A stretch of 64,000 nucleotides of DNA. Source: JBFGFX01 sp965232455 (GTDB taxonomy: Bacteria > Pseudomonadota > Gammaproteobacteria > Steroidobacterales > Woeseiaceae). Every line of letters starts with the position of its first letter. Within the stretch, counting starts at the first letter, position 1. Positions 24,709 to 33,583 of the stretch are shown here, piece by piece. The notes beneath the pieces were generated by a model. That model worked only from the letters and a program-made list of their open reading frames with translations, had not been told where the DNA came from and ran no database searches. The position numbers and the translations under genes are program-made. The stretch spans positions 2,170,001-2,234,000 of the forward strand of contig OZ246981.1 in assembly GCA_965232455.1 (NCBI GenBank), written 5' to 3'.

Positions 24709-27705
24709 ATGAAATCAAAAGCCGTAAGGCGGCCAGGCCGGGTCTTGGTCGCAGGCTTGGCCGGGACGGCATTTGCCGTTACGGGCCAAGGAATGGCGCA
24801 AGACGTGGCGGATGTCGATCTAGACCAGCAGCAGATTGAAGAAATCACCGTAACCAGTTCACGAATCGAGAAACCGGACTATGCTTTCTCCAACCCGGTC
24901 ATCTCCATTGACGCCGAATCGATCAGTTTGTCGGGCGCCACCAACGTCTCCGATTTCCTGAAAGAGCTGCCGGCGCTAACGGGTTCGCTGGACGGTAACG
25001 ACGCCGCCGGATCCAACGCCTTTGTCGGCGGCACCGGTTTGAGCCTCTTGGACTTGCGCAATCTGGGTTTCGACCGCACGCTGGTGCTCGTTGACGGGCG
25101 GCGTCACGTTGCCGCGCTGCCGGGCTCGGCGGCGGTCGACGTCGACACGATCCCGATCGACCTGATCGAACGGGTTGAGTTACAGACCGGCGGCGCCTCC
25201 GCGATTTACGGCGCCGACGGCGTATCGGGCGTCGTCAACTTCATCATGAAAAAAGACTTCGAGGGCATCCGGTTTCGCTCGCGTGTCGGTCAATCGAGTG
25301 AATCCGATGCAAACAACCTGCGCCTCAGCCTCGTCGCCGGCAAAAACTTTCTCGACGGGCGCGCCAACCTGACGGGTTCGATTGAATACAACGGCGACGA
25401 TCGCCTCCGGGGAATCGACCGACGGTTCGCCTCGGGCGGTTCGCGCACACCCTTTGTCCGGAACCCGGCGGAACTCGACGTCGACGATCCAAACGTACCC
25501 GACCGGATTCCGCTCGGCGATATCCGCTTCTTCGACAGTTCGCCCGAGGGCGCGGTCGACGTCGACCTCGACTTCGGCATCGATTACAACGGCGACGACA
25601 CGCCCTGGGACAGCGGCACGATTCCGTTCATTGCACCATTCAACCAGCAGGGCGGCGACGGCAGCCGCACGGACGACTTCATCGGCGACCTTCTGCCGGA
25701 GGAGGACCGTTATACGGCGAATCTCTTCGGCCGTTACGACATCTCGGACAGAATGAGTTTGTTCGCCGAGGCCAAATTTTCGCGCACCGAGGCGTTCTCG
25801 GAATCGCAGCCGACGTTCGACTTCTTTCTCTGGCTCGAGCCGGACTATGCGTTCACACCGCCGAATATCGGCGCGCTGACCGCCGGCTCGGAATTCTACG
25901 TGTCGCGCGACCACTTCGACATGGGCATTCGCAGCGAGGACATCACGCGCGACACCTTCCGCACCGTGCTAGGCATCGAAGGCGAAATCGGCGAAAACCT
26001 CCGTTATGAAGTGTCCTACGTCTACGGCGAAACCGAGGTTGACAACAATATCGGCAATAACCGCCTCAACGACCGTTTTGCGGCGGCCCTGGACGCTGTG
26101 ATCGACCCGGTTACCGGACAAGCGGTCTGCCGCTCGAATCTTGATCCGAGCGCGGTACCCTTCAATCTGGTATGGCAGGAGTGGGAAGCCGACTTCACGC
26201 CAAACCCGGGCACCTGGGCGGGGTCGTTTACACCCGGCCCGAACAGCGGCTGCGTGCCGGTCAACATACTCGGCGCAAACGCCGTGTCACCGGAGGCAGC
26301 CGCGTGGATCATGGCGGACAGCCTGTCGCGGTCCAAGCTGACACAAAACGTCTTTCAGGCGTTTGTGTCCGGCAACACCGAAGCCTGGTTCGAGCTGCCG
26401 GCGGGAGGCGTCGGCTACGCCGCAGGCGTGGAATGGCGTGAGGAAGAAAGTCGCAGCAACCCCGCCCTCGAAGACCAGCGCGGCCTGACCTTCGGCAACA
26501 AACTCGACCCCACAATCGGCGACTATGACGTTGCCGAGGTTTTCGCCGAAGTCGACGTGCCGTTGCTGGTGGGTAAACCGGGTGCGGAGGTTTTGTCCGT
26601 GGACGCTGCCCTGCGCCTGTCGGACTATTCCACGATCGGCAACACGACAACCTGGAAGACGGGCCTGGTGTGGTCGCCGATCGAGGACATCACGTTCCGG
26701 GCGACCGTCGCCGAAGCCACGCGGGCGCCGAACATCGGCGAACTCTTCGATCCCGGCGGTCAGACGTTCCAGTTTATCAATGATCCCTGCGACGTGGACC
26801 TGCTCGAGGAAGGTACCGAATTCCGCCAGGCGAACTGCGCGGCTTTGCTGACCGGTCTCGGCGCCGATCCGGCCACCTTCGTCGATCCGAACTCGGCGTC
26901 GGTTGCCGGGTCGCTCACGGGCAACGTGGACCTTTCGGAAGAGATCGCCGACACCACGACGGTCGGCATCATCCTGCGGCCGCGTTTCATCGAGAACCTG
27001 ACGATCGCCGTCGACTGGTACGACATCGAACTCGAAAACGCGATAAACACGGCGCTGCCGCAGGTCGCCAGCGACCTGTGCGTCGACCTGCCCACGCTGG
27101 ACAATCAGTTCTGTGATCTGATCGACCGCGAACAGGGTACCGGCGGGATCGTCAACTTCACGCAGCAACCCGTGAACGTGGCCAACTTCCTCACGGAAGG
27201 CTACGACTTCACGATCAACTACCTGCTGGATCCCGCGCTTTTCGGCGTGGACGCCGACATCGGGCTGTTCAACTTCCGCCTGATCGGCAACAAGCTGGAA
27301 GAGCTGACGTTCATCAATCTTCCGGGTGCGGAGCCGGATTCCGATCTCGGCGAATCGGATCCGTCCGAAGCCTTCCAGGCCCCCGAGTTTCAGGTCGCGT
27401 TCGACCTGACCTGGGAACGCGGGCCGTTGACGGTCAACTACGGCATGACGTATTTTGACGAGACGCAGCGCTTCACGCGGGAGCAGCGCGAAAACAATCC
27501 CGACATCGCCGAGCGGCGTTTCCTGGATTACAGTGCGCATAGACTGCACGAGATCCAGGCGTTGTATCGCTTCAACGATAGCTGGTCGTTCTACGGCGGC
27601 ATCAACAACATCGAGGACAACAAGCCGGACGTCGGGGAGACTTTTTTCCCGATCAGCGCCGTCGGCCGATTCTTTTACGCAGGGGTAAACTTCGAGATGT
27701 TCTGA
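24709..27705 (+). CDS. TonB-dependent receptor (no STN domain)
   Basis: A 998-residue outer-membrane transporter. The signal peptide ends near GQGMAQ (30), the TonB box is IEEITVTSSRI (43-53), the plug runs to about 180 (LDLRNLGFDRTLVLVDGRRH, ASAIYGADGVSGVVNF) and the barrel ends FYAGVNFEMF with the C-terminal aromatic. It lacks the STN domain of the receptor at 0.7-3.9 kb, so it is not of the sigma-transducer type. This style of receptor (VTSSRI, DGRRHV, ends with aromatic F) is common in marine gammaproteobacteria and often takes up peptides or carbohydrates. The gene stands alone and is followed by a strong terminator. Confidence 0.93.
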   Translation: MKSKAVRRPGRVLVAGLAGTAFAVTGQGMAQDVADVDLDQQQIEEITVTSSRIEKPDYAFSNPVISIDAESISLSGATNVSDFLKELPALTGSLDGNDAAGSNAFVGGTGLSLLDLRNLGFDRTLVLVDGRRHVAALPGSAAVDVDTIPIDLIERVELQTGGASAIYGADGVSGVVNFIMKKDFEGIRFRSRVGQSSESDANNLRLSLVAGKNFLDGRANLTGSIEYNGDDRLRGIDRRFASGGSRTPFVRNPAELDVDDPNVPDRIPLGDIRFFDSSPEGAVDVDLDFGIDYNGDDTPWDSGTIPFIAPFNQQGGDGSRTDDFIGDLLPEEDRYTANLFGRYDISDRMSLFAEAKFSRTEAFSESQPTFDFFLWLEPDYAFTPPNIGALTAGSEFYVSRDHFDMGIRSEDITRDTFRTVLGIEGEIGENLRYEVSYVYGETEVDNNIGNNRLNDRFAAALDAVIDPVTGQAVCRSNLDPSAVPFNLVWQEWEADFTPNPGTWAGSFTPGPNSGCVPVNILGANAVSPEAAAWIMADSLSRSKLTQNVFQAFVSGNTEAWFELPAGGVGYAAGVEWREEESRSNPALEDQRGLTFGNKLDPTIGDYDVAEVFAEVDVPLLVGKPGAEVLSVDAALRLSDYSTIGNTTTWKTGLVWSPIEDITFRATVAEATRAPNIGELFDPGGQTFQFINDPCDVDLLEEGTEFRQANCAALLTGLGADPATFVDPNSASVAGSLTGNVDLSEEIADTTTVGIILRPRFIENLTIAVDWYDIELENAINTALPQVASDLCVDLPTLDNQFCDLIDREQGTGGIVNFTQQPVNVANFLTEGYDFTINYLLDPALFGVDADIGLFNFRLIGNKLEELTFINLPGAEPDSDLGESDPSEAFQAPEFQVAFDLTWERGPLTVNYGMTYFDETQRFTREQRENNPDIAERRFLDYSAHRLHEIQALYRFNDSWSFYGGINNIEDNKPDVGETFFPISAVGRFFYAGVNFEMF

Positions 27706-27733
27706 TCGCCCCGCGAAGTCGGAAAAAACGAAA

Positions 27734-27771
27734 CCGCTGGCACGCTGATCGCGTGCCAGCGGTATTTTTTT
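27734..27771 (+). terminator. Intrinsic terminator of the TonB receptor gene
   Basis: CCGCTGGCACGC and GCGTGCCAGCGG form a perfect 12-bp stem with loop TGATC, followed by TATTTTTTT. Confidence 0.92.
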
Positions 27772-27812
27772 ACGTCTGCCGCCGACGGTCGGTGAGCAGC
27801 CGGACGGCCCCG

Positions 27813-30800
27813 CTATTGCCCGCGCCAGGCCGGCACCCGTCCGGGTGTCCACGGCGCGCCGAGCGATTCGAGCCGGGCCTCGAGCGCGTCGAGATCGCGG
27901 CTGATGGCCTGAACGTCGCCGAGCGCGCTCGCAAACTCCCGCGCCGCCACCTCGTAGGAGTCCTCATAGAATCCCGGCACCGGTGTACGCGTGTCCAGCA
28001 GCCACTCGTAAACGATGCCCGCGCGTTGCGCGATCGACCACGCGGACGCCTCGTTTCGTGACGACACCGTTCTGTCCCCGTTGAGCGCCACGTTGACGTC
28101 GGCGAGCCGCGCCGCTATCTCGCGGATCGCCTGCTCCTCGGCTTCGCCGGCGTTGGGCGTGTCGCGCACCCCCGCCTTGAGGTGCGCGACCCGGTCCTCG
28201 AGTTCGGCAACGTGCGCAAGCGTCCCCTGCACGGCGCGATGTAACTCACCCGCCTTTTTGTGGAACGCCTGAACCGCGGCGGGGTCCGTGCTCGTTTCCG
28301 GACTCTGCGGCAGGGACTTGACTGTAAACGACCGCGGCTCCGTCAACGCCACCAGTTCGCCGTCCTGCCGTTTGGACAGCGTGACCGAGTACCGTCCCGG
28401 CACAGCCAGCGGCCCGCGCGGCGGCGACGCCCAATACGGTAGGAAGTCCGGCGCGCTGAGCTGTACCGGGTCGGTTGCGGGCAAACGCAGGTCCCACGCG
28501 CCGCGGTGCAGGCCCTTGCCGGTCTCGCCGCTGATCTGCCGGACGATGGCGCCGTCCGCATCGCGAACCACGAGCAGCACCGACGGCGCTTCTTCACGGT
28601 CTTCCTCTCGCAGCGCGTCCCAGGACGGATACGGCGTATCGCCGCCGGTGTTCTCGATTTCGATTTCCGCCTTTCGCCGCGTCTTGGCGCTCGTTTCCAG
28701 GTCGCTGCTCAGGTAGTAGGTAAAGACGGCGCCGAAGGCGGGGTTCGGCGCGGTAAAAAACTCGGCGCCCATGGACCCCTTTTCACGGCCGTCCCAGAGA
28801 TCGCCCTCGACGTAAAGCCACGGGTCCTTGACGGCGAACAGCGTCGCGTCGCTGCCCGCCAGCGTTGCCGCACCGGTCCGCAACGGCGAATAATCGTCGA
28901 GAATGTAAATGCCGCGGCCGAACGTGCCGACCACGAGGTCGTTCTCACGCTGCTGGATCTCGATGTCGCGCACGGCGATCGTCGGAAAACCGTTCTTGAG
29001 CTGATGCCAGGACGCGCCGCCGTCCTGCGTGAAGAACAGGCCGAACTCGGTGCCGACGAACAACAGGTTCGGATCGACGTGGTCCTCGACGATCGTATGC
29101 GCCGAACCGCGTTCGGGGAGGTTGCCGTTGATGAGCGCCCAGCTACGGCCGCGATTCTCCGAGCGCAGCACGTACGGCTTGTGGTCTCCGCGCTTGTGGT
29201 TGTCGATCACCGCGTAAACGACGTCCGCGTCGTGCTCGGAGGCCTGCACGTCCTCGATCAACGACATGTCGGGCACGCCGCGGAAAGACTCCGTCCTGCG
29301 CCACGTGTCGCCGCCGTCCTCGGTGACGTTCATTACACCGTCGTCGGTGCCTACGTAGATCAGGCCCTCGACGAGCGTGCTCTCGGACAGCCCGATCGCA
29401 CTGCCGTACATCGACGTGGAATCGTTCTTGGCGATGGCGTCAACGCTCCATACACGACCCATGACTTCCAGCGTGTTGCGGTCGAGTTCGCGGGTCAGGT
29501 CCGGACTGACGGCGCGCCAGTTGTCGCCGCGATCGTCCGATCGAAAAAGCTTTTCGGCCGCGTAATAAATGCGTTTGTTGTCATGCGGGCTTATCAGCAG
29601 CGGCGTATTCCAGTTCCATTTGTACTCTTTCTCCCCGCTCGCCGGATGCGGTGCAATGTAAACCCGTTCCTGTGTGCGCCGGTCGTAACGGGCCAGGCCG
29701 CCGTATTGATATTGCGTGTAAATGATGTTCGGGTCTTCGGGGTCTATCTGCGGTTCGTACCCGTCACCGCTCAGGATCATGGTCCAGTCCGAGTTCGTGA
29801 TGCCATGGACGACCGTGGTGCGCGACGGCGCACACAGGGAGTTGTTGTCCTGCGTGCCGCCGCACACATTATAAAAGGGCTCGGCGTTGTCCGGCTGGAT
29901 TCGGTAGAACTGCGCAATCGACAGGTTGCGCACGTGGCGCCAGGTCGTGCCCCGGTCGAAGCTTTCATAGATGCCGCCGTCGCCGCCGATAATGAGGTGT
30001 TCGGTGAAGTCGGGATCGATCCACAACGCGTGATCGTCGACGTGGCGCCAGTCCAGCCCGAGCCGCGACCAGGTTTTGCCGCCATCTTCCGACATGTGCG
30101 TCAGCGTATCCAACGAATAAACGCGATCGGCATCGTGCGGATCGACAACCAACTCGTTGTAATACTGCGGGCTCGTCGTCATGTGATCCGACTGCTTCGT
30201 CCAGTTGTCACCAAAATCGACGGAACGATAGATACCGCGTTCTTCGTCGTTCGCTTCGACGATCGCGTAAATCGTATCGTGCTCGGAGGGCGCGCCGGCG
30301 AGCCCGATGCGGCCCATGTGATCCTTGGGCAGCCCGCTGTCGATCCTCGACCAGGTCTGCCCGCCGTCCGTGGTCTTGTGGATCGCGCTTCCGGGTCCGC
30401 CGTTGATCAGTACCCACACGTGGCGCCGTCGCTGATAACTCGAGGCCACGATCGTGTTGCTGTCGCGTGGATCGACGACAAATTCGTTAACGCCGGTGTG
30501 TTCGTCCACGGTCAGAATCGCCTGCCAGGTCCGGCCGCCGTCCCGGCTTTCGTAAAGCCCACGGTCGCCGCCCGCGTTCCACAGCGGCCCCTGGGCCGCA
30601 ACCAGCAGGTGATCGGAGTCCTCCGGGTCTATCCATATCTGACTGATGTGCCCCGAGTCTTTCAGACCCATGTTCTCCCAGGATTTGCCGCCGTCCTCGG
30701 ATTTGTACACGCCGTCGCCGAACGCGACGCTACGTTGCGCGTTGTTCTCACCGGTCCCCACCCAGACGACGAGCGGGTCGTTGGGATCGAGCGTCACCAC

Positions 30801-31079
30801 GCCGATCGAGTACGACGACTCGCCCTCGAACAACGCTTCCCAGGTTATGCCGTTGTTGTCGGTTTTCCACAGATTGCCGGACGCGGTCGCCGCAAAATAC
30901 TCGTGTTTGCGTTCGGGGTGGAAGGCGAAATCGGAAATGCGCCCGGACGTGATGGCCGGTCCGATGTGCCGCAGCGCCAGGTTCGCAAGCGGATTCTCGT
31001 CGTCGGATTGTGCAAACGCGGCGCAAGACCCGACGAACGAACAGAACAGAACTGCTGGCAAAAGACGGTCACGAAACAT
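27813..31079 (-). CDS. Exported Vps10/sortilin-type BNR-repeat protein
   Basis: A 1088-residue protein with a signal peptide (SCAAFAQS). It is dominated by beta-propeller blades with at least ten Asp-box motifs, for example KTDNNGITW, KSEDGGKSW, ESRDGGRTW, RSVDFGDNW, RSDDRGDNW, VTEDGGDTW and FTQDGGASW, as in sortilin/Vps10 and sialidase-like propellers. A C-terminal region from about 800 has a propeller-independent beta domain and helices. Proteins with this arrangement are usually annotated as glycosyl hydrolase or sortilin-like; no catalytic residues can be assigned, so enzyme function is unproven. It is transcribed toward the terminator of the TonB receptor. Confidence 0.85.
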   Translation of the reverse strand: MFRDRLLPAVLFCSFVGSCAAFAQSDDENPLANLALRHIGPAITSGRISDFAFHPERKHEYFAATASGNLWKTDNNGITWEALFEGESSYSIGVVTLDPNDPLVVWVGTGENNAQRSVAFGDGVYKSEDGGKSWENMGLKDSGHISQIWIDPEDSDHLLVAAQGPLWNAGGDRGLYESRDGGRTWQAILTVDEHTGVNEFVVDPRDSNTIVASSYQRRRHVWVLINGGPGSAIHKTTDGGQTWSRIDSGLPKDHMGRIGLAGAPSEHDTIYAIVEANDEERGIYRSVDFGDNWTKQSDHMTTSPQYYNELVVDPHDADRVYSLDTLTHMSEDGGKTWSRLGLDWRHVDDHALWIDPDFTEHLIIGGDGGIYESFDRGTTWRHVRNLSIAQFYRIQPDNAEPFYNVCGGTQDNNSLCAPSRTTVVHGITNSDWTMILSGDGYEPQIDPEDPNIIYTQYQYGGLARYDRRTQERVYIAPHPASGEKEYKWNWNTPLLISPHDNKRIYYAAEKLFRSDDRGDNWRAVSPDLTRELDRNTLEVMGRVWSVDAIAKNDSTSMYGSAIGLSESTLVEGLIYVGTDDGVMNVTEDGGDTWRRTESFRGVPDMSLIEDVQASEHDADVVYAVIDNHKRGDHKPYVLRSENRGRSWALINGNLPERGSAHTIVEDHVDPNLLFVGTEFGLFFTQDGGASWHQLKNGFPTIAVRDIEIQQRENDLVVGTFGRGIYILDDYSPLRTGAATLAGSDATLFAVKDPWLYVEGDLWDGREKGSMGAEFFTAPNPAFGAVFTYYLSSDLETSAKTRRKAEIEIENTGGDTPYPSWDALREEDREEAPSVLLVVRDADGAIVRQISGETGKGLHRGAWDLRLPATDPVQLSAPDFLPYWASPPRGPLAVPGRYSVTLSKRQDGELVALTEPRSFTVKSLPQSPETSTDPAAVQAFHKKAGELHRAVQGTLAHVAELEDRVAHLKAGVRDTPNAGEAEEQAIREIAARLADVNVALNGDRTVSSRNEASAWSIAQRAGIVYEWLLDTRTPVPGFYEDSYEVAAREFASALGDVQAISRDLDALEARLESLGAPWTPGRVPAWRGQ

Positions 31080-31126
31080 GGAGCCCCCTCGAGTATTCGT
31101 TTTAGTTGTAACGGTCGGGGACTAAT

Positions 31127-31141
31127 CGTACAGACTGTACG
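31127..31141. promoter_or_regulatory. Palindrome upstream of the Vps10 gene
   Basis: CGTACA GAC TGTACG is a perfect 6-bp inverted repeat, 48 bp before the ATG, of the size of a dimeric repressor site. No regulator is assigned, and the significance is unknown. Confidence 0.3.
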
Positions 31142-31172
31142 CGGTCAATCAAGATTTGCGTTTGGTGGCCTC

Positions 31173-31190
31173 CTGTAGGAGCTTGTCACG
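31173..31190. repeat. REP-like half element
   Basis: CTGTAGGAGCTTGTCACG resembles the left arm of the REP-like hairpins at 33412 and 38582 (GTAGGAGC followed by a CGT-type base run). Only one arm is present. Confidence 0.4.
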
Positions 31191-31198
31191 TTTTGCGT

Positions 31199-31789
31199 TC
31201 AACCACTGCCCGGCAGCGGCGCCATGAGCACGACGTTTTTGCGGTCGACATAGAGCGGCTCAGTCAGGCAAAAGAGTTTTCTCCCCGTACCCCAGGCGTC
31301 CAGCGCGGCCGCCTGGCTGGCGTCGAAGTCCGCCGCGGCCGGATCCGGCGGACGGCGATATTCGAGCACCGCCAAGGTTGTACCGGGACCCTGGAGCAGT
31401 GCCCTGCACGACTCCGCCGTCAGCGCGAGATAACCGGAGATCAGGGTCTGCGGCGACGTTCGGGCCGCGTCTCCGGCGGACGTTTCGCGCTGCCAGCAGC
31501 CTTGCAGGCCGCTCGCGTTTATATAGACGACGAGCGAGCCCGACGCGGCCTTCTCCAGGATCCGGGTTTCGCTTTGCAACATCCGAAACGCGGCCTCGGC
31601 GAGCGTATAGCGGGATTGCTCGAACGGATTCTCGACCGGCGCCGGCTCCTCCTCCCAACGCTTGGATAGCTGATTGAATCGGTAGGACTGGGTGACCGTC
31701 AATTCCTCGACCCTGGGGCCTACCTTGACCTGCACTTTTTCCTTCTCGGCATGCCCGAGGATTTTTTTCCATTGCGCAATCTTCGACAT
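31199..31789 (-). CDS. Protein of unknown function
   Basis: 196 residues. The ATG follows GGAG by 7 bp; an upstream ATG would add 15 residues. No signal peptide or membrane segment is seen. The sequence begins SKIAQWKKILGHAEKEKVQVKVGPRVEE (probably helical then beta) and ends with an aliphatic, hydrophobic strand (KNVVLMAPLPGSG). No family is recognised. It lies 162 bp from the FAD oxidase gene in the same direction, but no functional link is evident. Confidence 0.6.
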   Translation of the reverse strand: MSKIAQWKKILGHAEKEKVQVKVGPRVEELTVTQSYRFNQLSKRWEEEPAPVENPFEQSRYTLAEAAFRMLQSETRILEKAASGSLVVYINASGLQGCWQRETSAGDAARTSPQTLISGYLALTAESCRALLQGPGTTLAVLEYRRPPDPAAADFDASQAAALDAWGTGRKLFCLTEPLYVDRKNVVLMAPLPGSG

Positions 31790-31951
31790 ATCTCTGCTCC
31801 GCTGTCGGCCCTCCGCGTCCCGATAGCCGGCCATCCGCCGGTGAGCCGGCGATTCATCGGAAAAGCCCCTGAAGTAGTTGTCGGTCGCTACGCGAACTTC
31901 CTTAGCAATCCGACGCCCCCGGACGGGGCAAAAGCGGCGGGAAACCGGCCG

Positions 31952-33325
31952 TCAGCTCGGGAAATCGACGACTTTTCCGGGATTTAGGATGTTTTTTGGG
32001 TCCATCATCCGCTTCAGGGAGCCCATCAACGCGATTTCTTCCGCGCTGCGGCTGATTGGCAAATACGCGCGTTTTTCCAGCCCCACGCCGTGTTCCGCCG
32101 AGATTGCTCCCGAGTACGGCCGCAGTGCGGCATAAACGTGGTTCTGAACGGTTTCCCTGCTGCCCGCGTTCTCGGCCAGCACGGAAACGTGGATGTTGTT
32201 GTCGCCGAGATGGCCGAACGCGGCGACAAACGCGCCCGGAACGTCGGCCTCGATGCGAGTCGTGATGTCCTCGATATAGGCGCCGACGTCGGCGATTCTC
32301 AAGCTCACGTCGAAATTGAACGCGTCGCGCACGAGCCATTCCACCTCGTGACGGATCGCCCATATTGCTTCACGTTCCTTGTCCGATTTTGCCACGACGC
32401 CGTCGCTGGCGAGATTGCCGTCGAACAGGCCCGACAGCGCGCTCTCGAAAGCGGCGTCGTCTCTGTCCGGATCGTTACCCATCGCCTCGACGATCGCGTA
32501 GAACGGCAGGTCAACGGGCAACGGCGACGGCCGCGGCCCCGCTGGCCGAGTCGCTTTGGAATAGAATTCGTTCCACATTACCTCGAAACCGCACAGGCTC
32601 GCGCCGAGCGCCGCACGCGCACGATGCAGGATACCGACGACGTCCTCGTAACTCTGCGCAGCGAGCAGCGCCACGTTGTGGCTCGTGGGCGTAACGCTCA
32701 GCCGGAACACGATTCGCGTAACGATGCCCAGGGTTCCCTCGGTGCCGATAAACAGATGCTTGAGATCGAAACCCGAGTTGTTCTTGATGTAGCGGTTCAT
32801 CGAGGAGACGACGGTGCCGTCGGCCAGCACCGCTTCGAGACCGAGCACCGAGTCCCTGATCATCCCGTAACGGATTACCTTGGTGCCGCCGGCATTCGTC
32901 GCAACGTTGCCGCCCAGAGTGCAGTTGTCCCGCGCGCCGATGTCAACGGGGAAATACAGGCCGGCCGCGTCGGCCGCGAGCTGCGCCTCGCGCAGGGTCA
33001 CTCCGGCCTGCACCGTCATCGTCTGCGCAACGGAATCGATCTCCTCGATCGCGTTCATTCGCGCGAGCGACAGACCCACGTCTCCGGACTCGGTCGCACA
33101 GCCCTGCACGAGATTCGTCAGCCCACCGATCGGCACAACCGGCTGCTCCGCCTGGTTGCATATACCGAGGGCCGCCGATATCTGCTCCGTGCACGTCGGC
33201 GTCAGCATGAACCGTCCCCGAAACGGCTGATGGGTTTCCCACGGTGACGGCGGTACCTCGGCGCCGGGCACGACGTGTTCCGCGCCCAATACGGCTTGCA
33301 GGCGTTCGACCAGGTTCTTACTCAT
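31952..33325 (-). CDS. FAD-linked oxidase of the GlcD/D-lactate dehydrogenase family
   Basis: 457 residues. The FAD-binding 4 domain is visible: PIGGLTNLVQGCA, DIGARDNCTLGGNVATNAGGTKVIRYGM (phosphate and flavin contacts) and HLFIGTEGTLGIVTRIVFRL. The C-terminal cap ends with FGHLGDNNIHVSV, AEHGVGLEKRAYL and DPKNILNPGKV, the metal-binding and terminal motifs of the family. Probably oxidises a 2-hydroxy acid (glycolate, D-lactate or D-2-hydroxyglutarate type). The chosen ATG aligns with the family core; a GTG or ATG upstream is possible. It is divergent from the aldehyde dehydrogenase gene. Confidence 0.9.
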   Translation of the reverse strand: MSKNLVERLQAVLGAEHVVPGAEVPPSPWETHQPFRGRFMLTPTCTEQISAALGICNQAEQPVVPIGGLTNLVQGCATESGDVGLSLARMNAIEEIDSVAQTMTVQAGVTLREAQLAADAAGLYFPVDIGARDNCTLGGNVATNAGGTKVIRYGMIRDSVLGLEAVLADGTVVSSMNRYIKNNSGFDLKHLFIGTEGTLGIVTRIVFRLSVTPTSHNVALLAAQSYEDVVGILHRARAALGASLCGFEVMWNEFYSKATRPAGPRPSPLPVDLPFYAIVEAMGNDPDRDDAAFESALSGLFDGNLASDGVVAKSDKEREAIWAIRHEVEWLVRDAFNFDVSLRIADVGAYIEDITTRIEADVPGAFVAAFGHLGDNNIHVSVLAENAGSRETVQNHVYAALRPYSGAISAEHGVGLEKRAYLPISRSAEEIALMGSLKRMMDPKNILNPGKVVDFPS

Positions 33326-33411
33326 AGCGTCGCTTCTTGTTACTCGATTCACATCGGCGCCGCCGGTGAATGCCGCGACGCCCGGTCTCCGATCCTACAG
33401 CCAGCGCCGGC

Positions 33412-33463
33412 TCAAGCAAAACTGCAGGAGCCCGTCAGAACGGGCTCCTGCAGTTTTGCTTGA
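33412..33463. repeat. REP-like hairpin with 24-bp perfect arms
   Basis: The arms start TCAAGCAAAACTGCAGGAGC and end in its exact complement, with loop CAGA between CCCGT and ACGGG. The core GCAGGAGCCCGT is shared, with changes, by elements at 8899, 31173 and 38582. Located in the divergent intergenic region, where it could also act on mRNA ends. Confidence 0.75.
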
Positions 33464-33583
33464 GCGCAGGTGGTGGTGGCGTGGCTCCGGCGTGCAACAG
33501 GGGGCGCGCGTCCCGGTCAAATGGGGACCGGCAGCGCCGTTTACGCTATGATTCGCGGCTGCCATATATAAGGGTATCGTCCG

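Noticed and set aside
26287..27852. 521-residue leftward frame
   Set aside because: Antisense to the TonB receptor, which has plug and barrel motifs; no family features on the antisense frame.
28506..31178. 890-residue rightward frame
   Set aside because: It lies antisense to the whole Vps10/BNR-repeat gene, whose Asp-box motifs are unmistakable; the frame is a shadow in GC-rich DNA.
32090..33247. 385-residue rightward frame
   Set aside because: Antisense to the FAD-linked oxidase, composition-driven shadow.
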